The notes: generated by a model not told the origin, from the sequence alone. 64,000 nucleotides of DNA from Microcoleus vaginatus PCC 9802 (GCA_022701275.1 CP031740.1:3359001-3423000); one strand, 5' to 3'. Shown: positions 18,131 to 27,777, counted from the first letter of the stretch. Program-made: numbers and translations.

Positions 18131-19891
18131 CTACAGAGGTGGAGGAGTTGGTGTTGCTAAAGGTGTTGTGGGTGTAGTTATCGATGCAGGTTCAAACTTG
18201 CCGCTGCTAATTTCATATCCTTCGGCAATTGGCCCTAAAGCTAGGACTGGGAAAAATGTTAGCGCGCCCAGAATTATGATTACTCCTGCAGTTACACTGG
18301 TGAACAAAACTGAATCGGTTCTGAGAGTGCCCGTTGTTTCGGGAACCAGTTGTTTGTTCGTCATGCTGTCAGCTAAAAGTAATAGGGCAATAATTGGAAC
18401 GTAGCGCCCCAACAGCAAGCTAAAACAGGTGCTTAAATTCCACCAAAGTCCTGTCGGTGCGGGTTGAGAGTCAGCCAATCCTTCTAAGCCAGAACCGTTG
18501 TTAGACGCTGCCGAAGCGTATTCGTACATCACCTGGGAAATGCCGTGAAATCCCGGGTTGCTGATGCCGCTCAAACTGTCGGTAAAGGCGAGGGTAATTG
18601 CACCGGGGATTAAAACTGCGATCGGGTGAATTAATAAAACAACGCTGGCTAACACAATTTCCCGTTTTTCTATTTTGCGTCCCAAAAATTCCGGCGTTCT
18701 CCCCACCATCAATCCGGTGAGAAATACGCTCAAAATTGAGTAAATAAATAAGTAAGCCGTTCCCGTTCCTTGTCCGCCCCAAACGATTTGCAGAAACAAA
18801 TTAAACAGAGTAGCAAAACCAGCGGGAGGCATTAAAGAATCGTGCATCCCGTTGACAGCGCCGCACATTGTCCCAGTCGTAGTAACAGCCCACAGTGCAG
18901 TCTCGGCCCAGCCAAATCTAACTTCTTTGCCTTCTAAATTTGGTTGTTGCGCGCCCAGTAAATTATTAATTTGAGGGTTGCCGCCGTACTCGCCAAACGC
19001 TGCAATGCCAATCAAGACAACGTAGATGGCAAACACCATCCAAAAAATCAGCCATCCCTGCTTTTTGTTGTTGGCAAATCTGCCGTAGGTGTGAATCATA
19101 GCTGCTGGTATAGAAACCATGGCTAGTGTTTCCAGCAGGTTGGTAAAAGGGTTGGGATTTTCAAAGGGGTGAGCCGAGTTCATGGCAAAAAATCCGCCGC
19201 CATTTTCTCCCAGTTGTTTGATACTTTCCAAGTGAGCAACTGGGCCGCGAGCAATTACTTGGGTGCCGCCTTCTAAGGTACGGGCAACTGCCGGCCCTGC
19301 TAGGGTTTCCGGCACTCCTGAAATTAGCAACAGTAAGGCAATTATTAAAGAAAGAGGTAGCAGAATCCTGGTGATTGATTGAATTAAATCGATGTAAAAG
19401 TTGCCCAGCGGGCGACCAGTCAATCCCCGAATAAAGGCAATCCCTACCGCTAAACCAGTAGCGGCTGAGGTAAACATTAAAAAACCCAGAGTTAACTGGG
19501 ATAAGTAACTGAAGGTTGTCTCGCCGGAGTAATGCTGTTGGTCGGTATTTGTGAGGAATGAAATAGTTGTGTGCAGCGCAGTATCCCAGGTTGGGGTACT
19601 GAGGCTGGTGGGATTTAAAGGCAGCACTCCCTGAAGCATGAAAATAAAAAAAACAAATATGCCCATTGCTGCATTGCTGTAGAGTAAAGAGCGGGCATAT
19701 TGCCAACCAGTCATGGAATCTACAGACCGGATGTTGCTGGCTTTATAGATGAGTTGTTCTAGGGGTTTAATAGCGGGATCGAGAATGGTTTTTTCTCCCA
19801 TGTACACCCGCGCCATGTAGTTGCCGAAGACAGGCGCGATTGCTATTAAAATGATTAGGGTTAATGCGATTTGAAGTAATCCTTGCTGCAT
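18131..19891 (-). CDS. kdpA: K+-transporting ATPase subunit A (KdpA)
   Basis: A 586-residue polytopic channel-like subunit that binds and moves K+. The selectivity-filter type loops are visible, for example [20 protein letters not shown] in the second and [11 protein letters not shown] in the third repeat, with [13 protein letters not shown] [10 protein letters not shown] in the fourth. It is the first gene of the kdp operon. The last 25 residues are Pro/Thr-rich ([13 protein letters not shown]), an unusual tail. A 16-base perfect palindrome lies about 35 bases before the start codon. Expression is expected to respond to K+ limitation. Confidence 0.97.
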   Translation of the reverse strand: MQQGLLQIALTLIILIAIAPVFGNYMARVYMGEKTILDPAIKPLEQLIYKASNIRSVDSMTGWQYARSLLYSNAAMGIFVFFIFMLQGVLPLNPTSLSTPTWDTALHTTISFLTNTDQQHYSGETTFSYLSQLTLGFLMFTSAATGLAVGIAFIRGLTGRPLGNFYIDLIQSITRILLPLSLIIALLLLISGVPETLAGPAVARTLEGGTQVIARGPVAHLESIKQLGENGGGFFAMNSAHPFENPNPFTNLLETLAMVSIPAAMIHTYGRFANNKKQGWLIFWMVFAIYVVLIGIAAFGEYGGNPQINNLLGAQQPNLEGKEVRFGWAETALWAVTTTGTMCGAVNGMHDSLMPPAGFATLFNLFLQIVWGGQGTGTAYLFIYSILSVFLTGLMVGRTPEFLGRKIEKREIVLASVVLLIHPIAVLIPGAITLAFTDSLSGISNPGFHGISQVMYEYASAASNNGSGLEGLADSQPAPTGLWWNLSTCFSLLLGRYVPIIALLLLADSMTNKQLVPETTGTLRTDSVLFTSVTAGVIIILGALTFFPVLALGPIAEGYEISSGKFEPASITTPTTPLATPTPPPL

Positions 19892-20540
19892 AAATGAGTT
19901 AATTTTTATCCTTGGGTAAATACGTTTTCGCGATCGCGAAATGGGTTAGGTGGGAGATTCCAAAAACCGGGCGAGCTTTTTTTGAAGGTCACTTTCAGTT
20001 TGGGGGCGATCGCCGAATTCAATGCTGCTAAGATGCAATCTCCCCAGCCAGAGGGATTAACACCATCAGCGGGTTTTCGCTGGCGAGAATTCCTTGTTTT
20101 TATTTTGCTAATCCCGTGCTTTGACAGCGATGGAGCAATTGTATAGCATTTAAGAGCGCGCCACCATAACTATTGTTAATTTGGATGAAACTGAAATCGC
20201 TTTGATTAGACAAAGTTGATATGTCACTTCTGTTAGCCCAAAAATGCTATCTACTTTTAGTGATTACTATACTCACTGTTAGAAAATTGGATAATCAGCT
20301 TTCCGGTATAAATTGCTGTTGCCACATTAGGCTTATTCGCTCTATATTTGGCAGCATAGATGAATATTTAGCTCGGGTTAAGTGTCTATACTTCTAGATA
20401 TAGATGTTCGCTAAACGCCGTGCTTTTGCGCGAGAATAGGTGAAAAAAAATCATAAAAAATAACTATGCTAAGGTAGAAAGGAGTAGGTAGTAGGGAGAA
20501 GAAAAAAACTGTGAATACAAAATATAAAATGGATTGATTG
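19892..20540. promoter_or_regulatory. divergent kdpA / sensor-kinase promoter region
   Basis: About 650 bases separate kdpA (minus) from the histidine kinase gene (plus), so both promoters lie here. TTTCGCGATCGCGAAA at 19926-19941 is a 16-base perfect palindrome centred on a HIP1 site, just upstream of kdpA. HIP1 sites are frequent genome-wide, so an operator role is uncertain. The rest is AT-rich, and no KdpE-type repeat was recognised. Confidence 0.45.
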
Positions 20541-21644
20541 ATGATGTTTAAAAGTTTATGGGCTATCCCAAAAAAACTCGCTATTCAAGAGAAGTATTTG
20601 CGGGGGAGGTGGTCGATCGCAATTTTATTTGCGATTGTGGTAGTGCTGGAATTTACTACGCCGTCGGAGTATCTGTTTGGGTATTTGTACACGGGGCCGA
20701 TTTTACTGGCAAATTCGCGCCTGAGTCGGTTGGGTAAGTTGCAAATTACGCTGGTATCGGCAGCTTTGACGCTGTTAAATTTGTTTGTTCCTCCTGGAGA
20801 AGCGATCGCCCTAGCAACTGTAGCAAATAGATCGATCGCAGTCATGGCTTTAGGGGTGACGGGATATTTGAGCGATCGCAACCACCAGTACCAAGAAGCG
20901 ATCGCGATCGCTAAAGCTGAGTTACAGTCGCAGCAGCAGCTAGCAAGCATCCGAGAAGATTTTGTCTCTACTTTGAGTCACGACTTAAAAACGCCAATGC
21001 TGGGGGCGATCGAAACAATTAAAGCTTTTCAGTCAGCAAAATTTGGGAATGTCACCGCCAGTCAGCAAAAAGTTCTCGAAACAATGGCGCGATCGCACAA
21101 AATGTCACTACAATTAGTAGAAACGCTGCTGGATGTTTACCGCAATGATGCCGAAGGTTTAAAACTGCAACTTGCGCCCGTAAATTTAGTAGCTGTGGCA
21201 GAAGAAGTAATCGCAACTCTCACCCATTTATCTGCGGCGCGCCGGGTTTACATTAGTATGAGTTACGGAGAGTCACATTTCCGTCGCTCTTTGTGGGTAA
21301 ATGGCGATGCGGTGCAACTCCAGCGCGTTTTTGTGAATTTGCTAACAAACGGCATCAACCATTCTCCTCGCGGTGGCAAAGTAGAAATAATCATGGAATC
21401 TTATTTGAATTATCAGGTGGTGAAAGTTATCGATAGCGGGTTGGGAATTACCGCCGATGAACTGCCCCACTTGTTCGAGCGTTTTTATCAAGGACACAGC
21501 GATCGGCAAGCCAAAGGATCGGGATTGGGGTTATACTTATCTCGCCAAATTATTGACGCCCACGGCGGTATAATTTGGGCAGAAAATAAATTGCCTCTAG
21601 GCGCTTTGTTTGGATTCCGACTCCCTGCTATCCCAGAGAAATGA
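20541..21644 (+). CDS. membrane sensor histidine kinase
   Basis: A 367-residue sensor kinase. The N-terminal 110 residues hold three to four hydrophobic segments with very short loops, so sensing is probably within the membrane. A helical linker leads to the HisKA H-box STLSHDLKTP with His147. The HATPase_c domain has an N-box (FVNLLTNGINHSP), G1 DSGLGI, F-box LFERFYQ and G2 GSGLGLYLS. The start is placed at the ATG 20541 rather than the upstream in-frame TTG at 20538. The stop overlaps the response regulator start by four bases (ATGA), so the two are translationally coupled. It diverges from kdpA and could supply the kinase output missing from the short KdpD; that is inference. Confidence 0.93.
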   Translation: MMFKSLWAIPKKLAIQEKYLRGRWSIAILFAIVVVLEFTTPSEYLFGYLYTGPILLANSRLSRLGKLQITLVSAALTLLNLFVPPGEAIALATVANRSIAVMALGVTGYLSDRNHQYQEAIAIAKAELQSQQQLASIREDFVSTLSHDLKTPMLGAIETIKAFQSAKFGNVTASQQKVLETMARSHKMSLQLVETLLDVYRNDAEGLKLQLAPVNLVAVAEEVIATLTHLSAARRVYISMSYGESHFRRSLWVNGDAVQLQRVFVNLLTNGINHSPRGGKVEIIMESYLNYQVVKVIDSGLGITADELPHLFERFYQGHSDRQAKGSGLGLYLSRQIIDAHGGIIWAENKLPLGALFGFRLPAIPEK

Positions 21645-22333
21645 AACCAGTTTATCCCTTGCGAATTCTCTTAGTTGAAGACGACGAACTGTTTCGGTTG
21701 GGACTGCAAACCCGGTTGCAGCAAGAAAGTTGCTTACAAGTAATTGCCGAGGCAGAAGATGGCGAAACGGCAGTAGAATTGACTCAGGAACACTTGCCCG
21801 ATGTGGTCGTTCTCGATGTCGGTTTGCCTGGAATTGGTGGCATTGAAGCTTGCCGCCAAATTAAACAGCGACATCCAGCAATTCCCGTTTTAATTTTAAC
21901 ATCTCATTCGCAAAAAACATTAATTGAAAGATTGATGGCAGCGGGTGCTCAGGGATATTGCCTAAAAGGAATTGCGGCGGAAAGTTTGGTTTTGGCAATT
22001 CGATCGGTAGCGGCGGGTGCTTCGTGGTGGGATAAGGCGGCAACTGCGGAAATTCGGGCGGTTTTTGCTCAGCCTGAACCTATTAAAAATGGGTTGAGCT
22101 CGGGACTTTTAGAAAATCTACTGACGAAGCGAGAACAGGAAATATTAGCTTTAGTTGCGGGGGGAAAAAGCAATCAGGAAATAGCTCAAATATTGTACAT
22201 TGCTCCGGGGACTGTGCGGGTTCACGTGCACGCGATTTTGCAAAAGTTAGAAGTGCGCGATCGCACTCAAGCTGCTGTACTCGCAATTCAGAAAGGATTG
22301 GTAGCAGAAGAACTGTTAGGCAGTCAATCTTGA
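21641..22333 (+). CDS. NarL/LuxR-family response regulator
   Basis: A 230-residue regulator. The receiver domain has the acidic pair in LVEDDELF, the phosphoacceptor Asp59 in VVVLDVGLPG, and Lys109. The C-terminal LuxR-type helix-turn-helix (about residues 165-225) contains LTKREQEILALVAGGKSNQEIA and a dimer-forming end. It is coupled to the upstream kinase by an ATGA overlap and is its likely phosphorylation partner. Kdp systems normally use an OmpR-type KdpE, so this regulator is of a different class. A decayed copy of its C-terminal half lies at 37410-37833. Confidence 0.94.
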   Translation: MKPVYPLRILLVEDDELFRLGLQTRLQQESCLQVIAEAEDGETAVELTQEHLPDVVVLDVGLPGIGGIEACRQIKQRHPAIPVLILTSHSQKTLIERLMAAGAQGYCLKGIAAESLVLAIRSVAAGASWWDKAATAEIRAVFAQPEPIKNGLSSGLLENLLTKREQEILALVAGGKSNQEIAQILYIAPGTVRVHVHAILQKLEVRDRTQAAVLAIQKGLVAEELLGSQS

Positions 22334-23035
22334 ATGCGGCAGTTTATAATGATTCAAAATTTCGCTCTCTACCTAAAAAGTATGAGTCTTATCAATTTGG
22401 TAATTCCCGAAAAAAGATTACTTGAAATAAAAATAATGAAGTATTATAATTTTGGTATACCTAATTTTTTCTTCACTTATGCCATCATCAGATGTATTTC
22501 TTTCATCCTATGTAGAACGTAAGCTGTTGCACATTTAAACTGTGATACAAGCATTACCCTTGTTTGTGATTTTTCGCGCCCATTTAATTATTAATTGTTA
22601 TTCCTTTAAGAGGCGAGGCCATAAATACTCTAGCTCTTCAATTGATTAAACGGGACTTCCCCTATACAAATGTACTAACAGTGATCAAACTCTTACTCAA
22701 CAAAGAATGCAACTATTGAGCTGAAAATTTGTACCCATTAATAAGTAATAGCTGACGCAGGCGATCACGCTCAATTGTTGTAGATTCAATATAATTGCCG
22801 ATCACAAACAGATATGAATCATCTACATGGGTACACAATTATTTACTAAACACCTGAAACCTTTGTGCTGAGAGGCTTTTGAGCCTAGATAAGTATATTT
22901 GCAGGGGGAAGTTCCGCCTAAAATTTAAGCCCTAGTTGTGACAGTTTGCCTTAGTCCTATAATTGCTAAGAACCCTCAATATCGTTTCCAAACCCCGGTT
23001 TATTCGTGGGCGAGTGGGAAGGAATTTAGATATTT
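22334..23035. other. 702-base region without a recognisable gene
   Basis: The region lies between the response regulator (ending) and the thioredoxin-like gene (also ending), so no promoter is required. It is AT-rich, and the only ORFs are short and unsupported. TGTACCCAT at 22730-22738 faces ATGGGTACA at 22827-22835, a 9-base inverted repeat enclosing a 106-base segment that may be a decayed element. Confidence 0.4.
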
Positions 23036-23569
23036 TTAAGGAGAGGAAACTGGTGCCAGAAAATTGCTGCTGCCTTTATAACCGGATAAAATAGCCAGTT
23101 TTTCCAAAGATTGCCTGCCCGTGTAATATTTACCCCGAATTTCCCAAGTGGGATAAGCTTTAATATTAGCAGCTTTGCACAAATCGGGTTGAGCATCTTT
23201 GCCTCTAGGATCGCACTCAATGTAAGTAATGGCGGTAAATGCTTCTTGGCCGAAAAGTTCTTGTTGGGTGTGACAGTGAGGACACCAGTAAGCACCGTAC
23301 ATTCTAGCTTTGATTGTCTGCAAGTGGGTTGCTAAAGCGATTTGATCGGGTACGGATTCGCTGCGAATAGGTGGCGCTTCTTGTTCGGTAACAGGCTGTG
23401 TGAAAGGGGGAGGAGGAGGGAGGGTTTGTGCTAATTTTTGAGTGGATTTGTTGCTGAAACTGAACTGTGCAATTCTTCCGTCTGCTTTCGTACTGACGAA
23501 AATCCCCAAAGTCAGGAAAAGGCCGATCGCACAAAAGTTGAATTTGCTTACTCTCATCTTGGGTTTCAT
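23036..23569 (-). CDS. periplasmic thioredoxin-fold protein (VKOR C-terminal domain type)
   Basis: A 177-residue exported protein. Residues 8-26 form a signal or anchor segment, followed by a Pro-rich linker (about 50-70). The thioredoxin-like domain has YGAYWCPHCHTQQELFG with the CPHC redox pair (Cys96, Cys99), a second cysteine pair at 119 and 131, and the AYPTWEIRGKYY cis-proline region. This is the domain found fused to the C-terminus of cyanobacterial VKOR proteins, here standing alone without the VKOR membrane part. It probably forms or transfers disulfides outside the plasma membrane. Its start overlaps the stop of the upstream TIGR00725 gene by four bases (ATGA). Confidence 0.85.
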   Translation of the reverse strand: MKPKMRVSKFNFCAIGLFLTLGIFVSTKADGRIAQFSFSNKSTQKLAQTLPPPPPFTQPVTEQEAPPIRSESVPDQIALATHLQTIKARMYGAYWCPHCHTQQELFGQEAFTAITYIECDPRGKDAQPDLCKAANIKAYPTWEIRGKYYTGRQSLEKLAILSGYKGSSNFLAPVSSP

Positions 23570-24063
23570 CTTGGATTTGCTAGGATTTTGCGAGCTTGAT
23601 TCATAGCCTCTACAGCATTGTTTACCACAAAGATGTTAAATTGTGCTACACCTTTAAAAAAAAGTTGACTTTCAGCGCTGTCATTTAACAAGATAACTTG
23701 TTTGTTAGCTTTCAGAGCGAGTGCTATTTCCGAAGCAGTTCCCGTGCCCATACCGCAGGCAATTATTACGTGTGAAGAAAGAATGTTAATATTATTTCGG
23801 GCGTTTCCCATATCGGTGACAATGGCAATATCTACAGCTTCAGAGATGTCGCGAGTGTCATTCCCCGGAAGGATGCCGACTGTTAAACCGTTAGCTGATT
23901 TTGCTCCTTTGTTGGCCGCATCCATGACGCCGACATTTCTGCCGCCAGTTAACAATATCCATCCTAGTCCGGCGATGAGTTGTCCGAGTTGATAGGCGTT
24001 TTCTAAGTCGGTTGATGTGGCACTCTCGCCCGGGCCCATAATGCCAATGATGATTCTTTTCAT
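23566..24063 (-). CDS. TIGR00725 family protein (LOG/lysine decarboxylase-like Rossmann fold)
   Basis: A 165-residue Rossmann-fold protein starting MKRIIIGIMGPGESAT. The family marks are TGGRNVGVMDAANKGAK, a GILPGND segment and the glycine-rich CGMGTGTASEIALAL loop, typical of TIGR00725 proteins related to the LOG/lysine-decarboxylase-like superfamily. Nucleotide binding or hydrolysis is likely, but no substrate is established. The frame is open up to 24171, but that part reads through a hairpin leader, and the ATG at 24063 matches the family N-terminus. It is the first gene of a two-gene operon with the thioredoxin-like gene. Confidence 0.85.
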   Translation of the reverse strand: MKRIIIGIMGPGESATSTDLENAYQLGQLIAGLGWILLTGGRNVGVMDAANKGAKSANGLTVGILPGNDTRDISEAVDIAIVTDMGNARNNINILSSHVIIACGMGTGTASEIALALKANKQVILLNDSAESQLFFKGVAQFNIFVVNNAVEAMNQARKILANPR

Positions 24064-24096
24064 ATCATAGTTTAGGGTTGAATATATCGCCTTCTT

Positions 24097-24156
24097 GAAA
24101 GATCGAGAACCCTTCTGAACCTGGGTGAGAAAGGACTCTCGATCTTTCTTACCCAG
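24097..24156 (-). promoter_or_regulatory. leader with two mutually exclusive hairpins
   Basis: GAAAGATCGAGA (24097-24108) pairs perfectly with TCTCGATCTTTC (24137-24148). CTGGGTGAGAAAG (24121-24133) pairs with CTTTCTTACCCAG (24144-24156) with one mismatch. The two stems share bases 24144-24148, so only one can form at a time. The structure lies about 33 bases before the start codon, in the likely untranslated leader. An attenuator-like role is possible; chance or a mobile repeat cannot be ruled out. Confidence 0.45.
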
Positions 24157-24344
24157 ATGCCGCAGCCTCACATGTCACAATCGGTTTTTATTTATTTTTA
24201 TCGAGCAATATTTAGTATAATTGACGAGAATTTTGTATGACCAAAAAATATATCACTTTTTAGAAGCCTGCCCCTCATTAATTTATGTAAAAATTTTAAT
24301 TGAATTGAATTGACAACTAAGTATATTTATGTATAATGCTCCAG

Positions 24345-24381
24345 AAAAAGGGGGAATAAGCGATCGCACATCCCCCTTTTT
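24345..24381. terminator. strong hairpin with 11-base perfect stem
   Basis: AAAAAGGGGGA (24345-24355) pairs exactly with TCCCCCTTTTT (24371-24381); the 15-base loop contains a HIP1 site. The A-tract, GC core and T-tract give a terminator shape on both strands. On the minus strand it would lie downstream of the prenyltransferase gene, which ends at 24524. Confidence 0.6.
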
Positions 24382-24523
24382 CACGATCGTGCAGCGGTTG
24401 GAGACTCCGATACAAAGCAGAGAGACACAGGCTTTCAGGCTTAAATCTATGTGAAGCTCTTCTTTCAAAATTCAATCATTGGAGTTTCATACCCGTTTCC
24501 TCCGGGAAAAGCCCTACCAAAAA

Positions 24524-25409
24524 CTAAAAAATCTCCCCAACAATCATCCCGGCTAACAATACAAACCCCACCCAAACATTTTGGCGAAATATTTGACCGT
24601 AAACAAGCTTCGGAATATCGGCGCTCCGCAGTTGACTATATTGCCAAAACCACAAAATCACCGCCGCACTAATTGCTATCCAAAAACCAATGTGCAAGTG
24701 CAGATTAATCCCCATTGCTGCTAACAAACCGACAGTCCCAACAAAGAATAAACCCACAGCATTAGCGGCATTATCCCCGAAAAATATCGCGCTGGAATTC
24801 ACCCCCAGACGCAAATCGTCTTCCCGATCGCTCATCGCATAAACTGTATCAAATCCCATCGTCCAAAACACGACTGCACCCCACAGCAGCCAAGTCGCTA
24901 ATTCTAATTGGTTAACGGCCGCACTCCAACTAATTAAAACTGCAAAACCCCAGGCAATTGATAGCACTAATTGCGGCACTGGAAAGAATCTTTTTGCCAG
25001 CGGATAGCAGATAATTACTGGTACGGCGGCGACAGACAGCCAGAAGCTTAAAGGATTGAGATAAAAAGCGAGAATTGCCGCACAAGCAAAGGAAATTAAT
25101 GCAACTCCGATTCCAGTTTGCACGGTGAGGGCGCGGGATGCTAGGGGGCGCGATCGCGTTCTTTCTACTTCGGGGGTCGATATCGCGATCCCACAAGTCG
25201 TTGATGACGCATCCAGCCGCACTCGTGGCTAAGGTACCCAACACAATCACGCCCACCAATGCTGCGGGCGGCCTCCCATCTGCTGCTAAAAAGACGGCCC
25301 AGAGGGCTGGAATCATTAAAATGAGCCTTCCTGCTGGCTTGTCCCATCTCAAAAGCCTTACGACGGTTAGCAATGTGGATTCGGGTTGGCGATCGGGCTC
25401 TTTAAGCAT
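24524..25409 (-). pseudogene. ubiA: 4-hydroxybenzoate polyprenyltransferase (UbiA family), single-base frameshift
   Basis: UbiA-type enzymes prenylate 4-hydroxybenzoate in the membrane, a step of plastoquinone synthesis in cyanobacteria. The first frame runs from ATG 25409 through RLLRWDKPAG and the first Asp-rich motif NDLWDRDIDP, then leaves the family sequence. The next frame resumes at VERTRSRPLASR and carries the second motif DTVYAMSDREDD to the stop at 24524. Joining the frames needs removal of one base from a run of five identical bases (G on the plus strand, 25172-25176). The joined product would be about 295 residues, the normal length, with every motif intact. This looks like a sequencing error or a very recent lesion, since the gene is expected to be essential. 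The first frame is open further to a TTG at 25451 through repeat-like DNA. Confidence 0.88.
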
Positions 25410-25622
25410 TTCAATTCTAGATTTGATATTTTTAACTCTAGATTTTATCAAATTTTAGGCACAATCACCTACGATCTCTGCTGGATATCCCACTTCGGCT
25501 GGAATTCAACATAGGGTTAAAGTCTTGCCCAGTCAGCCGTTCCCGATTTTGGCTGATTTAATATCATGCCTCACTGGATTCGTGAAATAATCATAAATAT
25601 CTGTCAACCCCGATACACTCCA

Positions 25623-27239
25623 ATGGTTAATTCACTTGCTTCTGCGGAGTCAAATCGCATTATTGCTGCTATTGATATGGGTACTAACTCATTTCACATG
25701 GTGGTGGCGCGGATCGATCCGAAATTGCCCGCGTTTACGATTATTGCTAGAGAAAAAGATACGGTTCGGTTGGGCGATTGTGAGGTTAAGACAGGGTGCT
25801 TGAAGTCCGAGGTTATGGAAAGGGCGATCGCCACTCTGCGCCGTTTTCAAGATATTGCTAAAACTTTCAATGCTGAACAAATTATCGCTGTTGCGACGAG
25901 TGCGGTTCGGGAAGCTCCTAACGGGCGGGATTTTCTCAAACAAGTTGCTGAAGAATTAGACCTGAATGTTAGTTTAATTTCCGGTCAGGAAGAAGCGCGG
26001 AGAATTTATCTCGGCGTTCTTTCGGGTATGGAGTTTAACAATCAGTCGCAGGTAATTATTGATATTGGGGGCGGTTCTACGGAGTTGATTTTAGGAGACA
26101 GTTCTGAGCCTCGGTGTCTCACCAGTACAAAAATTGGTGCTGTCCGCTTAACAGGACAATTTGTCAAAACTGACCCGATTAGTAGGGAGGAGTTTGCTTA
26201 TTTGCAAGCTTATATTCGGATTTCGCTGGAAAGACCGATCGACGAATTGCGCTCTCAATTCAATGCTGGCGAACCTTTGCGCTTGATTGGCACTGCTGGA
26301 ACCATCGAAACTCTGGCTGCAATTAACGCTCGCGAAAAGTTGGGAACAGTGCCGAATCCCCTAGCCGGATATCAGTTAACTTTAAAAGATTTGCGCGATT
26401 TAGTCAATCGCTTTCGCAAACTTTCTTACTCGGAAAGGCTGGCAATTCCGGGAATGTCGGACAAGCGGGCGGAAATTATTCTGGCAGGATCTTTGATTTT
26501 GCAGGAAGCTATGACACTATTAGGAATTGAATCGCTGACTGTTTGCGATCGCTCTCTGAGAGAAGGCGTAATTGTTGACTGGATGCTGGCGCACGGTTTA
26601 ATTGAAAACCGCTTGCGCTATCAAGGTTCAATCCGCCAGCGCAGCATTCTGCACATGGCTGACAAATATCAAGTCAATTTAGAACAAAGCGAAAGAACCG
26701 CAGCATTTGCGCTCAATTTATTCGACCAAACTCAAGGAATCCTGCACTATTGGGGAACCGAAGAACGGGAGTTGCTGTGGGCAGCCGCGATTCTGCATAA
26801 CAGCGGTTTGTACGTCAGTCATTCGGCGCACCACAAGCATTCTTACTATTTAATTCGCAACGGTGAGTTATTAGGATACACTGAAACTGAGATTGAAGTA
26901 ATTGCGAACTTAGCTCGCTATCACCGGAAAAATCCTCCCAAAAAAAAGCACGAAAATTTTTTAATTCTTCCGAAAAAATACCGGGAGATAGTTAGTAAAT
27001 TGCATCCTTTTCTGCGGCTGGCTGTGGCTTTGGACAGGCGGCAGATTGGCGCAATTTCTGATTTTAAATGCGAATACCGCCCGGAAGTTCGAGAGTTTCA
27101 CTTGCGGCTGCAACCGCTCAATCCAGAAGACGATTGCGCTCTGGAACTCTGGAGTTTGGATTATAAAAAGCCGTCTTTTGAAGATGAGTACAATCTCAAA
27201 TTAGTGGCAACTTTGGAACCGACTCTGGTTCCGGTTTAA
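25623..27239 (+). CDS. ppx: Ppx/GppA exopolyphosphatase/guanosine pentaphosphatase
   Basis: A 538-residue enzyme of the ASKHA fold that hydrolyses polyphosphate or pppGpp. Phosphate-loop motifs are AIDMGTNSFHMVV near the N-terminus and IIDIGGGSTELILGD around residue 145, with LIGTAGTIETLAA further on. From about residue 310 a C-terminal HD-like domain follows (ILHNSGLYVSHSAHHKHS, NLARYHRK), as in the long Ppx/GppA proteins. The frame is open to an ATG at 25566, but the 19 extra residues do not resemble the family, so 25623 is preferred; no ribosome site decides it. It diverges from the prenyltransferase gene. Confidence 0.92.
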   Translation: MVNSLASAESNRIIAAIDMGTNSFHMVVARIDPKLPAFTIIAREKDTVRLGDCEVKTGCLKSEVMERAIATLRRFQDIAKTFNAEQIIAVATSAVREAPNGRDFLKQVAEELDLNVSLISGQEEARRIYLGVLSGMEFNNQSQVIIDIGGGSTELILGDSSEPRCLTSTKIGAVRLTGQFVKTDPISREEFAYLQAYIRISLERPIDELRSQFNAGEPLRLIGTAGTIETLAAINAREKLGTVPNPLAGYQLTLKDLRDLVNRFRKLSYSERLAIPGMSDKRAEIILAGSLILQEAMTLLGIESLTVCDRSLREGVIVDWMLAHGLIENRLRYQGSIRQRSILHMADKYQVNLEQSERTAAFALNLFDQTQGILHYWGTEERELLWAAAILHNSGLYVSHSAHHKHSYYLIRNGELLGYTETEIEVIANLARYHRKNPPKKKHENFLILPKKYREIVSKLHPFLRLAVALDRRQIGAISDFKCEYRPEVREFHLRLQPLNPEDDCALELWSLDYKKPSFEDEYNLKLVATLEPTLVPV

Positions 27240-27263
27240 ATACAAAGCCAAGCGGGGAAACGA

Positions 27264-27300
27264 GAAGCTGTAGGGTGCGTACTCTGTACCCTACAGTTTC
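27264..27300 (+). terminator. hairpin downstream of ppx
   Basis: CTGTAGGGT (27268-27276) pairs exactly with ACCCTACAG (27288-27296); flanking bases 27264-27267 and 27297-27300 extend the stem by four pairs including one G-T. It starts 24 bases after the ppx stop codon and probably ends transcription, though the T-tract is short. Confidence 0.6.
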
Positions 27301-27777
27301 CACTTAACCCCAAGTCTAGTACCAATATTGTGTTTGACTCCACAGTCCTCCCGAGCGCTTTACCCTCCCTTCCGAAGGCAGGATGGATTAATTTTATAGA
27401 GGATAAATCCAGCGATTATGACTATTTGCTGACGCTACATGAAAGATTTAAGTAGTCTCTCACATCAAATCCGGTAGCATCGGAATTAATATTACCCACA
27501 GCTAGGACACCGCTAGTGCCGGAGTCCCTACAATTAATCGAGGTAGGGACACGGCAGTGCCGTTTCCTCTATCTATTGATATGAATAAAAGATTGTTGGT
27601 AACACGCGCTCCTACAAGTATTGCGGTTTGTAGTAAGCACTTTAGCCCTTTATTTACCTAATACCAACTCCGGCTTTGATATGCCGTTCATTCTTTAGTC
27701 CCGGAACGAGGTTCGGCGAACCGAATGTTTTTCGCAGACTAAAGTTTGTGTAAACGCGGTTTCAACCGCCGTCTTCT
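27301..27777. other. intergenic region with dispersed repeat fragments
   Basis: No gene is seen. Bases 27544-27577 contain a TAGGGACACGGCA-TGCCGT inverted repeat of a kind dispersed in cyanobacteria. CTTTAGT near 27693 and ACTAAAG near 27739 bracket a GGTTCG-CGAACC stem. Some of these may terminate the giant gene that ends at 27778. Confidence 0.5.

Noticed and set aside
19926..19941. 16-base palindrome upstream of kdpA as a specific operator
   Set aside because: It is an extended HIP1 site, and such sites are abundant throughout the window, so a dedicated operator role cannot be claimed.
22334..22522. 62-codon plus-strand ORF after the response regulator
   Set aside because: It has no ribosome site, hydrophobic low-complexity composition and no recognisable family.
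24283..24468. 61-codon minus-strand ORF
   Set aside because: It runs across the strong hairpin at 24345-24381 and has no homologous pattern.
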